DNA of 64,000 bases from Paracoccus sp. TOH (GTDB lineage: Bacteria; Pseudomonadota; Alphaproteobacteria; Rhodobacterales; Rhodobacteraceae), in the NCBI RefSeq assembly GCF_030388245.1, contig NZ_CP098360.1:850001-914000 (forward strand), given 5' to 3'. Positions 9,457 to 18,296 of the stretch are shown here, in pieces. Numbering within the stretch: the stretch's first letter is position 1; every line of letters starts with the position of its first letter. The translations under genes and the position numbers were made by a program. The notes beneath the pieces were generated by a model, which was not told where the DNA came from, did not search any database, and worked only from the letters and a program-made list of their open reading frames with translations.

Positions 9457-10413
9457 TCAGCCGAACTGATAGGTCGCCGGCACGAAGCGGAACGACCCCT
9501 CGCCGTTCGGGGCGATGAAGCCAAGCGCCGGGAAGGGCATGTGATAGCCGATGAAGGGGATCTTCTCCTTGGCCAGCCGGGCCAGCACCGCCTGGCGGGT
9601 GGCGGCGCCCCGTTCCTTGTCCACGTCGAAGCGCACATGCCAGTCCGGGCGCTGCACCGAATAGACGTAATGGTTGAAGCTGTCGCCGGTGATCAGCAGC
9701 CGCTGCCCGTCGCTTTCCAACAGATAGGTGGTATGGCCGGGGGTGTGGCCATGCGCCTGCTCGGCGCGGATGCCGGGCAGGATCTCCTCGGTGCCCTCGA
9801 TCTGCCGCGCCTTGTCCAGCAACGGCAGCACCCTGGCGGTATAGGCCTCGCTGGGATTGGCCGCCCAGTAATCGTTCTCGGGCCGGGGCAGGATCAGCTC
9901 GGCATTGGGAAAGGCCGGGGTCTCGCCGTCCATCAGCCCGCCGATATGGTCGGGATGCATGTGGGTCAGCACGACATGGGTCACATCCTCGGGCGTCAGC
10001 CCGGCCTGCGCCAGCGAAGCGGCGTTGTTGGCTGGAACCATGCCGGTGTCGAACAGCACCAACATGTCGGCGGCCCGCACCAGCGTCGGGGTGAACGAGC
10101 TGCCGCTGCGGTCGGCGGGAATGAAATTCTCGGCGCTGAGGCTTTCGAACGCCGCCGGCTCGGCATTGAGGCCGAAGGTCCCGATCGGATTGTCGCTCAT
10201 GCTGGCGCCGCCCAGCAGCGTCGTCACCTCGAAGCCGCCCAACTGGACGGTGCTGGCGCGGCCGACGAAAACCGGCGCCTCGCCCGCCGGCTTGGCGGGC
10301 GCGGTCTGGGCGGGGGCGGCGGTCTGGGCATGGGCGGGCAGCCCCAGCGCCAGGGGCAATGCGCCGCCCATCGCCATGGCGCCGCGGCGGGTGGTCTTGA
10401 ACAGTCCGGCCAT
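9457..10413 (-). CDS. Exported MBL-fold metallo-hydrolase
   Basis: A 318-residue metallo-beta-lactamase fold protein. The zinc-binding signature is visible as THMHPDHIGG, with later ligands in HGHTPGHTTY and ITGDSFNHYV. The N-terminus carries a twin-Arg-containing leader (TTRRGAMAMGGALPLALG, then PAHAQ), so it is probably exported to the periplasm, perhaps by Tat. The ATG at 10413 has a good purine-rich ribosome site (GAGAGGAC) just upstream. The substrate cannot be told from sequence; relatives include lactonases and quorum-quenching enzymes as well as housekeeping hydrolases. Confidence 0.82.
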   Translation of the reverse strand: MAGLFKTTRRGAMAMGGALPLALGLPAHAQTAAPAQTAPAKPAGEAPVFVGRASTVQLGGFEVTTLLGGASMSDNPIGTFGLNAEPAAFESLSAENFIPADRSGSSFTPTLVRAADMLVLFDTGMVPANNAASLAQAGLTPEDVTHVVLTHMHPDHIGGLMDGETPAFPNAELILPRPENDYWAANPSEAYTARVLPLLDKARQIEGTEEILPGIRAEQAHGHTPGHTTYLLESDGQRLLITGDSFNHYVYSVQRPDWHVRFDVDKERGAATRQAVLARLAKEKIPFIGYHMPFPALGFIAPNGEGSFRFVPATYQFG

Positions 10414-10540
10414 CAGTCCTCTCCCTCTGCCGATCTGAGCGCCCAACCCAAGCCGGGGCGGCAAGGTTCCGCCGGCCGGCGGCTTCTTCGTTGCCCCAAT
10501 ACCCATGCGGCCGTGCCGCTGGGCCGACGGCCGGACCGGC

Positions 10541-11188
10541 TCAGAACGGCGCCGGGGCGGAAAAGCCTTGCATCACCCCGGTTTCGGGATGCTTGAAGCG
10601 CAGGCTTTCGGCATGCAGCATCAGCCGCGGGAAATCCGCCGCCGCGCCGGTGGCGTAAAGCGGATCGCCCAGGATCGGGTGGCCCAGTTCGGCCATGTGC
10701 ACGCGCAGCTGGTGGCTGCGGCCGGTGATCGGCATCAGCCGCACCCGCGTCTCGGCATCCGTGGCCTTCACCACCCGCCATTCGGTCTGCGCCGGCCGGC
10801 CCTCGGCATGATCGACCTTCTGGCGCGGTCGGTTCGGCCAGTCCACGATCAGCGGCAGGTCCACCATGCCGGTCTTCGGCTCCAGCCGGCCCCAAAGCCG
10901 CGCGGCATAGGTCTTTTTCGTGCGCCGGTCCTCGAACTGCCGGGACAGGTGACGCTGCGCATGCGGGGTCAGGGCAAAGACCATCACCCCCGACGTGTCC
11001 AGGTCCAGCCGATGCACCAGCAGCACGGTCGGAAAGGCGGTCCGCAGCCGCTCGATCAGGCAATCGGCGCGGTCCTCGCCCCGGCCGGGGACCGAGAGCA
11101 GGCCGGCCGGCTTCTCGACCACCAGGATCTCGTGATCGGCATTGATCACGCGCGGCTGTTCCGCCGTCGGCTGGTAGAGGAAGCTCAT
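10541..11188 (-). CDS. rluA: RluA-family rRNA/tRNA pseudouridine synthase
   Basis: A 215-residue pseudouridine synthase. The catalytic block LVHRLDLDTSGVMVFAL contains the family Asp, and ITGRSHQLRVHMAELGHPILGDPLY is the second conserved region. The short length without an S4 domain fits RluA (23S rRNA U746 and tRNA U32) better than RluC/D. The ATG at 11188 overlaps the lysE-like stop by four bases, so the two are probably co-translated. The symbol is assigned from family and length; the exact target is an inference. Confidence 0.82.
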   Translation of the reverse strand: MSFLYQPTAEQPRVINADHEILVVEKPAGLLSVPGRGEDRADCLIERLRTAFPTVLLVHRLDLDTSGVMVFALTPHAQRHLSRQFEDRRTKKTYAARLWGRLEPKTGMVDLPLIVDWPNRPRQKVDHAEGRPAQTEWRVVKATDAETRVRLMPITGRSHQLRVHMAELGHPILGDPLYATGAAADFPRLMLHAESLRFKHPETGVMQGFSAPAPF

Positions 11189-11811
11189 TTCCAGACCAGC
11201 CGCAGCGCCAGGCCGGCGAACATCACCGCGGCGATGCGGTTCACGATGCCCAGCCGCTTGCCGATCACCTGGCCGGCGAAGCCGCCGACCAGGCCATAAC
11301 CCATGGTGACCAGCATGCCCGACAGGGTGAACATCAGTCCCAGCCCCAGGATCTGCTGCCAGATGGGACCGTATTCCGGCCGGGTGAACTGCGGCAGGAA
11401 GGCCAGCAGGAACAGCACCGGCTTGGGGTTCAGCAGGTTCGAGAGCGCGCCGCGGCGGATGATGTTCCAGGTCCGGCTGGCGGCGCGGGCCCGGGGATCG
11501 ACCTCGCCGGCGGTCCAGCTTTTCCAGGCCAGGAACAGCAGATAGGCGGCGCCGGCATATTTGATCGCCACCAGCGCGCCGGGATGGGCGGCGACCAGCG
11601 CGCCCAGGCCCACGGTCGCCATCACCACATGGCAGACCACGCCCAGCCCGACGCCGAAGCCGGCCAGCGCCCCGGCGCGCGGGCCGTTCTGGATGCCGCA
11701 GGCGCTGGCGAAGAACACGTCCTGTCCGGGCGCGAAATTCAGCACCAAAGCCCCGGCCATGAAGGCCAGAAGCTGTTGCAACGGAAAATTCGCCAGCGTG
11801 TCCCAGATCAT
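11185..11811 (-). CDS. LysE-family translocator (amino-acid exporter)
   Basis: A 208-residue inner-membrane protein with about six hydrophobic segments. The family signature near the N-terminus is LVLNFAPGQDVFFASACGIQ, in which the conserved PGP motif is varied to PGQ. Members export basic or neutral amino acids or homoserine lactones. The exported compound cannot be deduced here. It is the first gene of a two-gene unit with rluA. The start ATG at 11811 is supported by the length and by the early first membrane segment. Confidence 0.82.
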   Translation of the reverse strand: MIWDTLANFPLQQLLAFMAGALVLNFAPGQDVFFASACGIQNGPRAGALAGFGVGLGVVCHVVMATVGLGALVAAHPGALVAIKYAGAAYLLFLAWKSWTAGEVDPRARAASRTWNIIRRGALSNLLNPKPVLFLLAFLPQFTRPEYGPIWQQILGLGLMFTLSGMLVTMGYGLVGGFAGQVIGKRLGIVNRIAAVMFAGLALRLVWK

Positions 11812-11860
11812 CGCGCGCCCCCTTTTCCTGCCGCCTAGGCCGGGCGCCGCGCCGCGTCAA

Positions 11861-12256
11861 CTATTCGCGCGGATCCTGCGGCAGCCCGTCGGCGATATCG
11901 TAATAATCGCCCTTGTCGGCGACGAAGATATGGCCCAGCAGCCGCAGCCCGGTCGGGCTGTCGATGGCGCCCGCCGCCACGTCGATGATCTCGGACCCGT
12001 CGCGCTGCCAGAACAGCGAGCTGCCGCAGTCCGGGCAGAAGCCGCGCCGGGCGAAGTCCGAGGCGCGATACCATTTCGGCTGCCCCTCGATCCGCAGCGA
12101 TTTCGGCAGGATGGCGGCCCAGTAATGCCCCGACCAGCGCCGGCACTGGCCGCAATGGCAGGCCTTGAGATCGTTGCCGGCGTCATAGGTGCCGCGGAAG
12201 CGGATGGCGCCGCAAAGGCAATGGCCGGTGAATTCAGTCGCGTCCGAAGGTGGCAT
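11861..12256 (-). CDS. GFA-domain (CENP-V/GFA fold) zinc protein
   Basis: A 131-residue GFA-fold protein with the expected cysteine pattern: GHCLCGAIRF, ACHCGQCRRWSG and FCPDCGSSLFW, which bind two zinc ions. The fold is shared with glutathione-dependent formaldehyde-activating enzyme, but this protein is shorter than true Gfa encoded at about 50.6 kb and its substrate is unknown. Its start lies inside the 3' end of the methionine sulfoxide reductase gene (23-base overlap), suggesting coupled expression. Confidence 0.82.
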   Translation of the reverse strand: MPPSDATEFTGHCLCGAIRFRGTYDAGNDLKACHCGQCRRWSGHYWAAILPKSLRIEGQPKWYRASDFARRGFCPDCGSSLFWQRDGSEIIDVAAGAIDSPTGLRLLGHIFVADKGDYYDIADGLPQDPRE

Positions 12257-12686
12257 CCAGGATCTCCTGCAGGCGGTCGGCGTCGTCTTGCGTGAAAGCC
12301 TCCGGCCGGTCGCTGTCGATGTCGAGCACGCCGATCAGCCGTCCGCCCGGGCCGATCACCGGGATCACCAGCTCGGACCGGGTCGAGCTGGCGCAGGCGA
12401 TATGGCCCGGGAAAGCCTCGACATCCGGCACCAGCTGGGTCTGCCGCGTCCGCGCCGCCGCGCCGCAGACCCCGCGCGAGAACGGGATCACCAGGCAGCC
12501 ATGGCCGCCCTGGTAGGGGCCGATCTTCAGCATCTCGGGCGCGGTGACGCGATAGAAGCCGGTCCAATCGAAACGCGCGTCCGAATGGTGGATTTCGCAG
12601 GCGAGCGTCGCCATCAGCGCGACCTCGTCGGTCTCGCCATGGGTCAGGGCGCGGATGCGGGCGGTCAGGTCGGCATAGTCGGGCAT
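12234..12686 (-). CDS. Free methionine-(R)-sulfoxide reductase (GAF domain, fRMsr)
   Basis: A 150-residue GAF-domain enzyme that reduces free methionine-R-sulfoxide. The catalytic cysteines are visible in GCLVIPFSRGVCGAAART and in FPGHIACASSTRSE, matching the three-cysteine pattern of the family (E. coli YebR type). DWTGFYRV and LIGVLDIDSD are further family landmarks. It is presumably cytoplasmic and thioredoxin-dependent. The downstream GFA-fold gene begins within its last codons. Confidence 0.9.
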   Translation of the reverse strand: MPDYADLTARIRALTHGETDEVALMATLACEIHHSDARFDWTGFYRVTAPEMLKIGPYQGGHGCLVIPFSRGVCGAAARTRQTQLVPDVEAFPGHIACASSTRSELVIPVIGPGGRLIGVLDIDSDRPEAFTQDDADRLQEILDATFGRD

Positions 12687-12717
12687 GGCGCGACACTAGC
12701 GGCCCGGCCGCCGCCTG

Positions 12718-13092
12718 TCACCCCGCCACGCGCCAGTAGCTGATCGGCATCCGGGTCAGCGGCGACAGCGCCAGCCCGGCGGCGGTCAGGCACAGCAGTG
12801 CCGTCCCCGCCAGCCCGGCGACATGCGGCAGCCCGAATTGGCAGGGCACGAAGATCGCGCAGCCGGCCACCAGCGGCGCCCAACCCTCGCAGCGCGAGCG
12901 CAGGGCCAGGCCCGCCCCCAGCAGCGCCAGCGCCAGCGCCGCCCAGGACAGGGGGCCGAAAATCCGGCCCAGCATCACCAGGTCGATCGCCCGCAACGCG
13001 GGCTGCGCCGAGGCGACGACGGTCGAGCAGGCCAGGAAAAAGCCGGCCATGACCGCGAAGGACAGGCCGCAGAGGATCGAAAGGACGCGCAT
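12718..13092 (-). CDS. Small hypothetical membrane protein
   Basis: I do not recognise this 124-residue protein. From the ATG at 13092 it starts MRVLSILCGLSFAVMAGF and has about four hydrophobic segments separated by short loops, ending PISYWRVAG. An alternative start at 13125 would add 11 residues. It lies between the fRMsr gene and the sqd operon, all on the same strand, with 104 bases between it and the end of sqdC. The membrane prediction is direct; no function can be assigned. Confidence 0.55.
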   Translation of the reverse strand: MRVLSILCGLSFAVMAGFFLACSTVVASAQPALRAIDLVMLGRIFGPLSWAALALALLGAGLALRSRCEGWAPLVAGCAIFVPCQFGLPHVAGLAGTALLCLTAAGLALSPLTRMPISYWRVAG

Positions 13093-13196
13093 CGAAAACC
13101 AACCCACCGATGACAAAACGTACAAAACCCGGCGTCACCATGTGCAGAGCCGCGATGCCGTCGCAAGAAGAACGGAACGCATCGGCAAAATTCTGC

Positions 13197-14018
13197 CTAT
13201 GGTTGTATTTCGGTTAAAATTTTAGGCAATTCCTGCAGGAGCAGCGCCCTTCCCCCCGGCTGCCAGTCCAAGGCCTGCAGCCGGGCGCAGAGCGGGCGGC
13301 GCAGCGGACCGGGATCGGCGCTGGCGGGCAGCGGCGTAGCGCAGCCGGTCAGGCGCGCGACCTCGGCCAGCAGGTCGCGGCGGTCCAGCACCAGGTCGCT
13401 GACATTGTAGCTGCCCGCCATGGCCGGATCTGCCAGCACCAGCAGCACGGCGCGGGCGAAATCGGCGCCGTGCACCTCGGTCGCGAGGCGCGGGGGCGGG
13501 GTGATGCCGCGCAGGAAATCCGCGATCAGCCCGGCCCATTTCTGCGGCTTGCCCGGCCCGTAGATGCCGGTCGGGCGCAGGCTGGCGGTCCGGAAACCGG
13601 GACCGGCCATGGCCGCCAGCGCCGCCTCGGCCTGGGCCTTGACCTGGCCGTAAAGGTTTGTCGGGGCGGGGGAAAGTTCGTCCGGCAGCGCCATGCCCCC
13701 GGGATGGCCGTCATGCACGGCGCGCGAGGACAGGAAGATCACCCGGCCGACGCCCTGATCGCGGGCGGCGCGGAACAGCGCCAGCGAGCCGTCGAGATTG
13801 GCGCGGATGAAGCCCTGCGGATCCGCGCCCTCGCCGCCGCGATAGCGGCCGGGAAGGTGGTGGAAGGCGGCGTGGATCAGCGCATCTTTTCCTGACAGAT
13901 CAACGGGCTGGCCCAGGCGCCAGCCGGGCAGCGGGTCGAGGTCGTGGCCGGCCTCGACCGCGGCGCGGGCGATCCAGCGGCCGACGAGGCCCGAGGCGCC
14001 GGTCAGGGCGATTCTCAT
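13197..14018 (-). CDS. sqdC: SqdC-like NAD(P)-dependent epimerase/reductase of sulfolipid synthesis
   Basis: A 273-residue extended short-chain dehydrogenase with the Rossmann loop ALTGASGLVGRWIA at its start, FLSSRAVHD, and an active-site region NLYGQVKAQAE (YxxxK). In the Rhodobacter sqdBDC operon, SqdC is thought to act late in sulfoquinovosyl diacylglycerol synthesis, since mutants there accumulate a sulfoquinovosyl-dihydroxyacetone. Assignment rests on its place as third gene of the same ordered cluster sqdB-sqdD-sqdC; alone it would be only a generic epimerase. The start ATG at 14018 overlaps the sqdD stop by four bases. Confidence 0.75.
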   Translation of the reverse strand: MRIALTGASGLVGRWIARAAVEAGHDLDPLPGWRLGQPVDLSGKDALIHAAFHHLPGRYRGGEGADPQGFIRANLDGSLALFRAARDQGVGRVIFLSSRAVHDGHPGGMALPDELSPAPTNLYGQVKAQAEAALAAMAGPGFRTASLRPTGIYGPGKPQKWAGLIADFLRGITPPPRLATEVHGADFARAVLLVLADPAMAGSYNVSDLVLDRRDLLAEVARLTGCATPLPASADPGPLRRPLCARLQALDWQPGGRALLLQELPKILTEIQP

Positions 14019-14863
14019 GGCCGCGGCGGGTCCGGAAGGTCGCGCGGATCGGGCACCGGCCCGGCGCCGGCATGGGCGTGCCAAAGGTCGATCAGCGGGC
14101 GCAGCGCTTCCGCCTTGGCGTGATTTTGCCAAGGTTTTTCATACTGATAGTGCAGGACGCGGATGTCCTGCCAGCGCCAGAGTTCGGGCAGGTTCAGCCA
14201 GACATATTGCAGCATATTGTCGAAAACCGGCAGGCCGTGCCAGTTCGGGAAGAAATGTTCGAGAAAGGTCTGGTCGGTGCGGCGCCAGAAGCGGCCGGGC
14301 TGGTCGAGTTCGGACAGCATCCGCGCGAAGGTTTCCGGCGACGGACGCGCCGTGAACACGCCGGAATTCAGGCGGTGGAAATCCGCCAGGCTCTCGTAAA
14401 CATTTGGCGCGGCTGAAAATTCCGGGTAGTCGAACAGCCGGTCGATGTTTTGCAAGACCAGCGCGTCGGCGTCGATGAACACCACGCGGCCATAGTCGAG
14501 CTGCCAGAGCCGCAGCTTGACGAAATTGTCCAGCGGCGTGTGGAAGGGCGGCTTTTCGCCCTTGGTGAAGGGGGCGATGCCATGCACCCGGTCGCGGGCA
14601 TGCAAGGCGTTGAAATCGCTGGAGGTGGGCAGCAGATCCGCGTGCACGGCGCGTACACCGAGCGTACACAGATCGTCGATCAGATTCTGCGGCAGCTCGG
14701 TATAGAGCAGCACCAGGTCGGCCGTGGTGCCGGTGCGGATCAGCGACTTGAACAGCGCCCGCGCCCCGGTGACGTAATCCGGGTTGGTCGCCAAGGTGAC
14801 GAAGGCGCGGTCGGACCGCGCCTTGCCGGTGAGGTGCAGACCCTCGGTCATGGGCGGGTTCAC
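14015..14863 (-). CDS. sqdD: SqdD-like glycosyltransferase (glycogenin/GT8 type)
   Basis: A 282-residue glycosyltransferase with GT8 features: FVTLATNPDYVTGARALFKSL at the start and VVFIDADALVLQNID containing the DxD metal site. SqdD is proposed to transfer sulfoquinovose from UDP-sulfoquinovose. It sits between sqdB and sqdC. The GTG at 14863 overlaps the sqdB stop (GTGA), so translational coupling is likely; an ATG four codons in (14851) is a second possible start. Together with its neighbours the sulfolipid role is well supported. Confidence 0.82.
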   Translation of the reverse strand: MNPPMTEGLHLTGKARSDRAFVTLATNPDYVTGARALFKSLIRTGTTADLVLLYTELPQNLIDDLCTLGVRAVHADLLPTSSDFNALHARDRVHGIAPFTKGEKPPFHTPLDNFVKLRLWQLDYGRVVFIDADALVLQNIDRLFDYPEFSAAPNVYESLADFHRLNSGVFTARPSPETFARMLSELDQPGRFWRRTDQTFLEHFFPNWHGLPVFDNMLQYVWLNLPELWRWQDIRVLHYQYEKPWQNHAKAEALRPLIDLWHAHAGAGPVPDPRDLPDPPRP

Positions 14864-16077
14864 GATACGGAACGCAGCCGCTTGTGTTCGGGATCGTGCT
14901 CGACGCGCTTGGCGATGTCCTTGGTCCAGGCCGAGACCGCCGGCACCCGCGAGCGGTCGATGCGATGCGCGTATTTGCGCGCCACCTCGACCACCTCGGA
15001 GAGCAGACCCTCGGCCAGGGTGATCGGCTGCAGGCCCAGCGCCAGGAACTGGTCGTTCTTGACGATCAGGTCGTTCTCCTCGGCCTCCTTGCGGGGGTTG
15101 GGCAGCCAGGCGATCTCGGCCCCGGTCAGCTTGGCGACCAGCTCGGCCAGGTCGCGGACGCGGTGGGTCTCGGTCATCTGGTTGAAGATCCGCACCCGCT
15201 CGCCCGCCGCCGGCGCGTCCTGCAACGCCAGCTCGATGCAGCGCACCGAATCCTGGATATGGATGAAGGCGCGGGTCTGGCCGCCGGTGCCGTGCACGGT
15301 CAGCGGATAGCCGATGGCGGCCTGGATCAGGAAACGGTTCAGCACCGTGCCATAGTCGCCGTCATAGTCGAAGCGGTTGATGAGCTGCTCGTGCCGGCGG
15401 GTCTGGTCGGTATGGGTGCCCCAGACGATGCCCTGATGCAGGTCGGTGATGCGCAGCCCGTCGTTCTGGGCATAGAACTGGAACAGGATCTGATCGAGGC
15501 TCTTGGTCATGTGATAGACCGAGCCGGGCCGCGTCGGATAGAGGATCTGCTGGTCGCGCGGGCCGGCGGGCGTGTCGATCTGCACGTCCAGATAACCCTC
15601 GGGGATCGGGGCGCCGACCGAGGAATAGCCATAGACCCCCATGGTGCCCAGATGCACCAGATGCGCGTCGATGCCGGTTTCCACCAGCGCCGCCAGCAGG
15701 TTATGCGTGGCGTTGGTGTTGTTGTTGACCGTATAGACCTTGTGGCGGTCGGTCTTCATCGAATAGGGCGCGGCGCGCTGCTCGGCGAAATGGATCACCG
15801 CATCGGGGCGCTGCTCGGCCAGCCAGGCCTTGAGGCGTTCGTATTCCGTGGCCAGGTTCAGCAGGTGGAAATGGATCCGCCGGCCGGTCTGCTGGTGCCA
15901 GATCCGGCAGCGTTCCTGGATCGAATCCATCGGGGTCAGCGACTGCACGCCCAGTTCGGTGTCGATCCAGCGCCGCGACAGGTTGTCCACGATATGGATT
16001 TCGTGGCCCAGGTCGGACAGATGCAGGGCGGTCGGCCAGCCGACGAACCCGTCGCCGCCAAGAACTGCGATGCGCAT
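14860..16077 (-). CDS. sqdB: UDP-sulfoquinovose synthase
   Basis: A 405-residue extended SDR enzyme that converts UDP-glucose and sulfite to UDP-sulfoquinovose, the head-group donor of the sulfolipid SQDG. The start MRIAVLGGDGFVGWPTALHL has the SqdB-specific Rossmann loop, and the family landmarks VDNLSRRWIDTELG, HFAEQRAAPYSMK, GTMGVYG and PTRPGSVYHMTKSLDQ are all present. The YHMTK motif supplies the catalytic Tyr and Lys. It heads the sqdBDC operon and is divergent from an Rrf2-family gene. A candidate Pho box lies 42 bases upstream of the start. Confidence 0.95.
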   Translation of the reverse strand: MRIAVLGGDGFVGWPTALHLSDLGHEIHIVDNLSRRWIDTELGVQSLTPMDSIQERCRIWHQQTGRRIHFHLLNLATEYERLKAWLAEQRPDAVIHFAEQRAAPYSMKTDRHKVYTVNNNTNATHNLLAALVETGIDAHLVHLGTMGVYGYSSVGAPIPEGYLDVQIDTPAGPRDQQILYPTRPGSVYHMTKSLDQILFQFYAQNDGLRITDLHQGIVWGTHTDQTRRHEQLINRFDYDGDYGTVLNRFLIQAAIGYPLTVHGTGGQTRAFIHIQDSVRCIELALQDAPAAGERVRIFNQMTETHRVRDLAELVAKLTGAEIAWLPNPRKEAEENDLIVKNDQFLALGLQPITLAEGLLSEVVEVARKYAHRIDRSRVPAVSAWTKDIAKRVEHDPEHKRLRSVS

Positions 16078-16118
16078 GATGGTCTCCTTCTGCTGCGCGG
16101 CAGGAATGCGCCGACAAT

Positions 16119-16136
16119 GTGACAAAACTATGACGT
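16119..16136 (-). promoter_or_regulatory. Candidate PhoB (Pho) box upstream of sqdB
   Basis: On the minus strand the site reads ACGTCATAGTTTTGTCAC: two copies of a GTCA core exactly 11 bases apart, the spacing of the Pho box consensus CTGTCAT-N4-CTGTCAT, with four mismatches in the 14 consensus positions. It lies 42 bases before the sqdB ATG. Sulfolipid replaces phospholipid when phosphate is short in related bacteria, so control by PhoB would make sense. This is a sequence match only. Confidence 0.5.
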
Positions 16137-16227
16137 TCTTACGATGGTTCCGTGGCGATGCCAGCCCGGCACGCGAAATCTTGCCGAAAACATTGCATGA
16201 TGTGACGGGGATCACTAAGGATTCGCT

Positions 16228-16674
16228 ATGATCTCGCAGAAAACGAAATACGCGATCAAGGCCTTGATGGCACTTGCCGATGAGGTCGCCGCCGGCGGCA
16301 ATGCCCTGACGATCGAGGAGATCGCGCAGCGCTCGGGCGCGCCCAAGCGATTCCTGGAACATATCATGCTGGAATTGCGCAATGCCGGCTATGTCGGCTC
16401 GCGCCGCGGCCGGGCGGGGGGCTATGTGCTGATCAAGCGGCCGGCCGAGATTTCCATCGGCGAATTGCTGCGCCAGGTGGACGGGCCGATCGCGCCGCTG
16501 CCCTGCCTGTCGCGGCGGTCCTATCAGCGCTGCGAGGATTGCACCGACGAGGCGAGCTGCCGGCTGCGCAAGATGTTCGGCCAGGTGTTCTGGTCCTATC
16601 TGCTGCTGATCGAATCGCTGACGCTGGAGGATCTGGTGGCCGAGGGCGGCCTGCCCGAGATGGGCGTCGTCTAG
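16228..16674 (+). CDS. Rrf2-family transcriptional regulator
   Basis: A 148-residue winged-helix regulator: MISQKTKYAIKALMALADE opens the protein in the usual Rrf2 way, followed by the recognition helix region GAPKRFLEHIMLELRNAGYV and the wing SRRGRAGGYVL. Cysteines at PCLSRRSYQRCEDC and EASC resemble, but do not exactly match, the Fe-S ligand spacing of IscR/NsrR; four cysteines are present. It is divergent from sqdB over 150 bases, so it may act on the sulfolipid operon or sense sulfur or redox state. Neither the ligand nor the targets can be read from sequence. Confidence 0.85.
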   Translation: MISQKTKYAIKALMALADEVAAGGNALTIEEIAQRSGAPKRFLEHIMLELRNAGYVGSRRGRAGGYVLIKRPAEISIGELLRQVDGPIAPLPCLSRRSYQRCEDCTDEASCRLRKMFGQVFWSYLLLIESLTLEDLVAEGGLPEMGVV

Positions 16675-16839
16675 GCCGCCGGGCCCGCCCGGCACGCGGA
16701 GGTTGCATTCCTGCCATGGCGGCCGGGCAAGGCGGCGATACGGCTTGACCCCGGGCCGGCCGGGTAGCAGTTGTGATCGAACCGATCCATCCCGATGCCG
16801 GGCGATCCCCGCGTCGGAAAGCAGCGCAAGGTCGTCACC

Positions 16840-17703
16840 ATGTCAGACAGCCCGAACCCGCAGAAACCCGCGCCGCCCCGGAACATTCCGCTGGCCGGGG
16901 TGATCGGCTGGCCGGTGGCGCATTCCCGCTCGCCCCGGCTGCACGGGCACTGGCTGGCCCGCCACGGCATCGCCGGGCATTACGTGCCGCTGCCGGTGAT
17001 GCCCGAGCATCTGGCCGAGGTGCTGCGCGCCATGCCGCGCATGGGCTTCGTCGGCGCCAATGTCACCATCCCGCACAAGGAATCGGTGCTGGCGCTGGCC
17101 GATGTCGTCACCGACCGCGCGGCGCTGATCGGCGCGGCGAACACGCTGATCTTCCGCCCCGACGGCAAGATCCATGCCGACAATACCGACGGCTACGGCT
17201 TCATCGCCAATATCCGGCAAAGCGCCCCGGACTGGATCCCGGACCTGGGGCCGGCGGCGGTGATCGGCGCCGGGGGGGCGGCGCGGGCCGTGGTCGCCTC
17301 GTTGCTGGAAAGCGGCGTGCCGGAGCTGCGCCTTGCCAACCGCACCCGCATCCGGGCCGAGCAGATCCGGGCCGAGTTCGGCGCCAAGGTGGTGGTCTAT
17401 GACTGGGCGCAGGCCGGCAACATGCTGGAGGGGGCGATGACGGTGGTCAACGCCACCTCGATGGGCATGGAGGGCAAGGAGCCGCTGCGGGTGCCGCTGG
17501 ACGCGCTGTCGCCCGACGCGCTGGCGACGGATCTGGTCTATACGCCGCTGATGACGCCCTTCCTGGCCGAGGCGCAGGCGCGCGGCTGCGAGATCGTGGA
17601 CGGGCTGGGCATGCTGCTGCACCAGGCCGCGCCGGGCTTCGAGCGCTGGTTCGGCCAGCGCCCCGAGGTGGACGAGGAATTGCGCCGGGCCGTGCTGGCA
17701 TGA
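16840..17703 (+). CDS. aroE: Shikimate dehydrogenase
   Basis: AroE (287 residues) reduces 3-dehydroshikimate with NADPH in the aromatic amino acid pathway. [17 protein letters not shown] is the substrate site, NVTIPHKES holds the catalytic Lys, NTDGYGF the catalytic Asp, and GAGGAARAV the nucleotide-binding loop. The ATG at 16840 (MSDSPNPQ) is preferred to one at 16795 because the latter adds 15 atypical residues. Its stop overlaps coaE by four bases. The order aroE-coaE-dnaQ is common in this order of bacteria. Confidence 0.94.
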   Translation: MSDSPNPQKPAPPRNIPLAGVIGWPVAHSRSPRLHGHWLARHGIAGHYVPLPVMPEHLAEVLRAMPRMGFVGANVTIPHKESVLALADVVTDRAALIGAANTLIFRPDGKIHADNTDGYGFIANIRQSAPDWIPDLGPAAVIGAGGAARAVVASLLESGVPELRLANRTRIRAEQIRAEFGAKVVVYDWAQAGNMLEGAMTVVNATSMGMEGKEPLRVPLDALSPDALATDLVYTPLMTPFLAEAQARGCEIVDGLGMLLHQAAPGFERWFGQRPEVDEELRRAVLA

Positions 17704-18296
17704 GCTTCCGGCTGGGCCTGACCGGCGGCATCGGCATGGGCAAGTCCACCGCCGCCCGCATGTTCCGCGAGCTGGGCCATCCGGTCTGGGACGCGGATGC
17801 GGCCGTGCACCGGCTTTATGCGCCGGGCGGCGCCGCGGTGGCGCCGGTGGCGGCGGCCTTTCCCGGCGTGCTGCGGCAGGGCGGCATCGACCGCGCGGCG
17901 CTGCGCGCGGCGCTGGCCGCCGATCCCTCGGGTTTCCAGCGGCTCGAATCCATCGTGCATCCGCTGGTGGCCGAGGATCGCGCCGGTTTCATCGCCGCGC
18001 ATGAGGACGCGCCCATCGTGGTGCTGGACATCCCGCTGCTCTACGAGGGCGGGTCGCAGGCGCAGATGGACGGGGTGGCCGTGGTCTCGGCCCCGGCCGA
18101 GCTGCAGCGGGCGCGGGTGCTGGCCCGTCCCGGCATGACCGAGGAGAATTTCCGCCTGATCCTGGCGCGGCAGATGCCGGATGCGGAGAAGCGGGCGCGG
18201 GCCGACTGGGTGATCCCCTCGGCCACGCTGGCGGGCGCGCGCGCCGCCATCGTGGACATCTGCGCCCGGATCATGGCAGAACGCGGCCATGCGTGA
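17700..18296 (+). CDS. coaE: Dephospho-CoA kinase
   Basis: CoaE (198 residues) performs the last step of coenzyme A synthesis, phosphorylating the 3'-OH of dephospho-CoA. The P-loop [14 protein letters not shown] is at residues 8-21, and [11 protein letters not shown] and DIPLLYEGG are family motifs. Its ATG overlaps the aroE stop (ATGA) and its end overlaps dnaQ by eight bases, so the three genes are tightly coupled. Confidence 0.95.
   Translation: MSFRLGLTGGIGMGKSTAARMFRELGHPVWDADAAVHRLYAPGGAAVAPVAAAFPGVLRQGGIDRAALRAALAADPSGFQRLESIVHPLVAEDRAGFIAAHEDAPIVVLDIPLLYEGGSQAQMDGVAVVSAPAELQRARVLARPGMTEENFRLILARQMPDAEKRARADWVIPSATLAGARAAIVDICARIMAERGHA

Noticed and set aside
11861..12256. A second Gfa formaldehyde enzyme
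   Set aside because: It has the fold and zinc cysteines but is much shorter than true Gfa, and lies in an unrelated setting.
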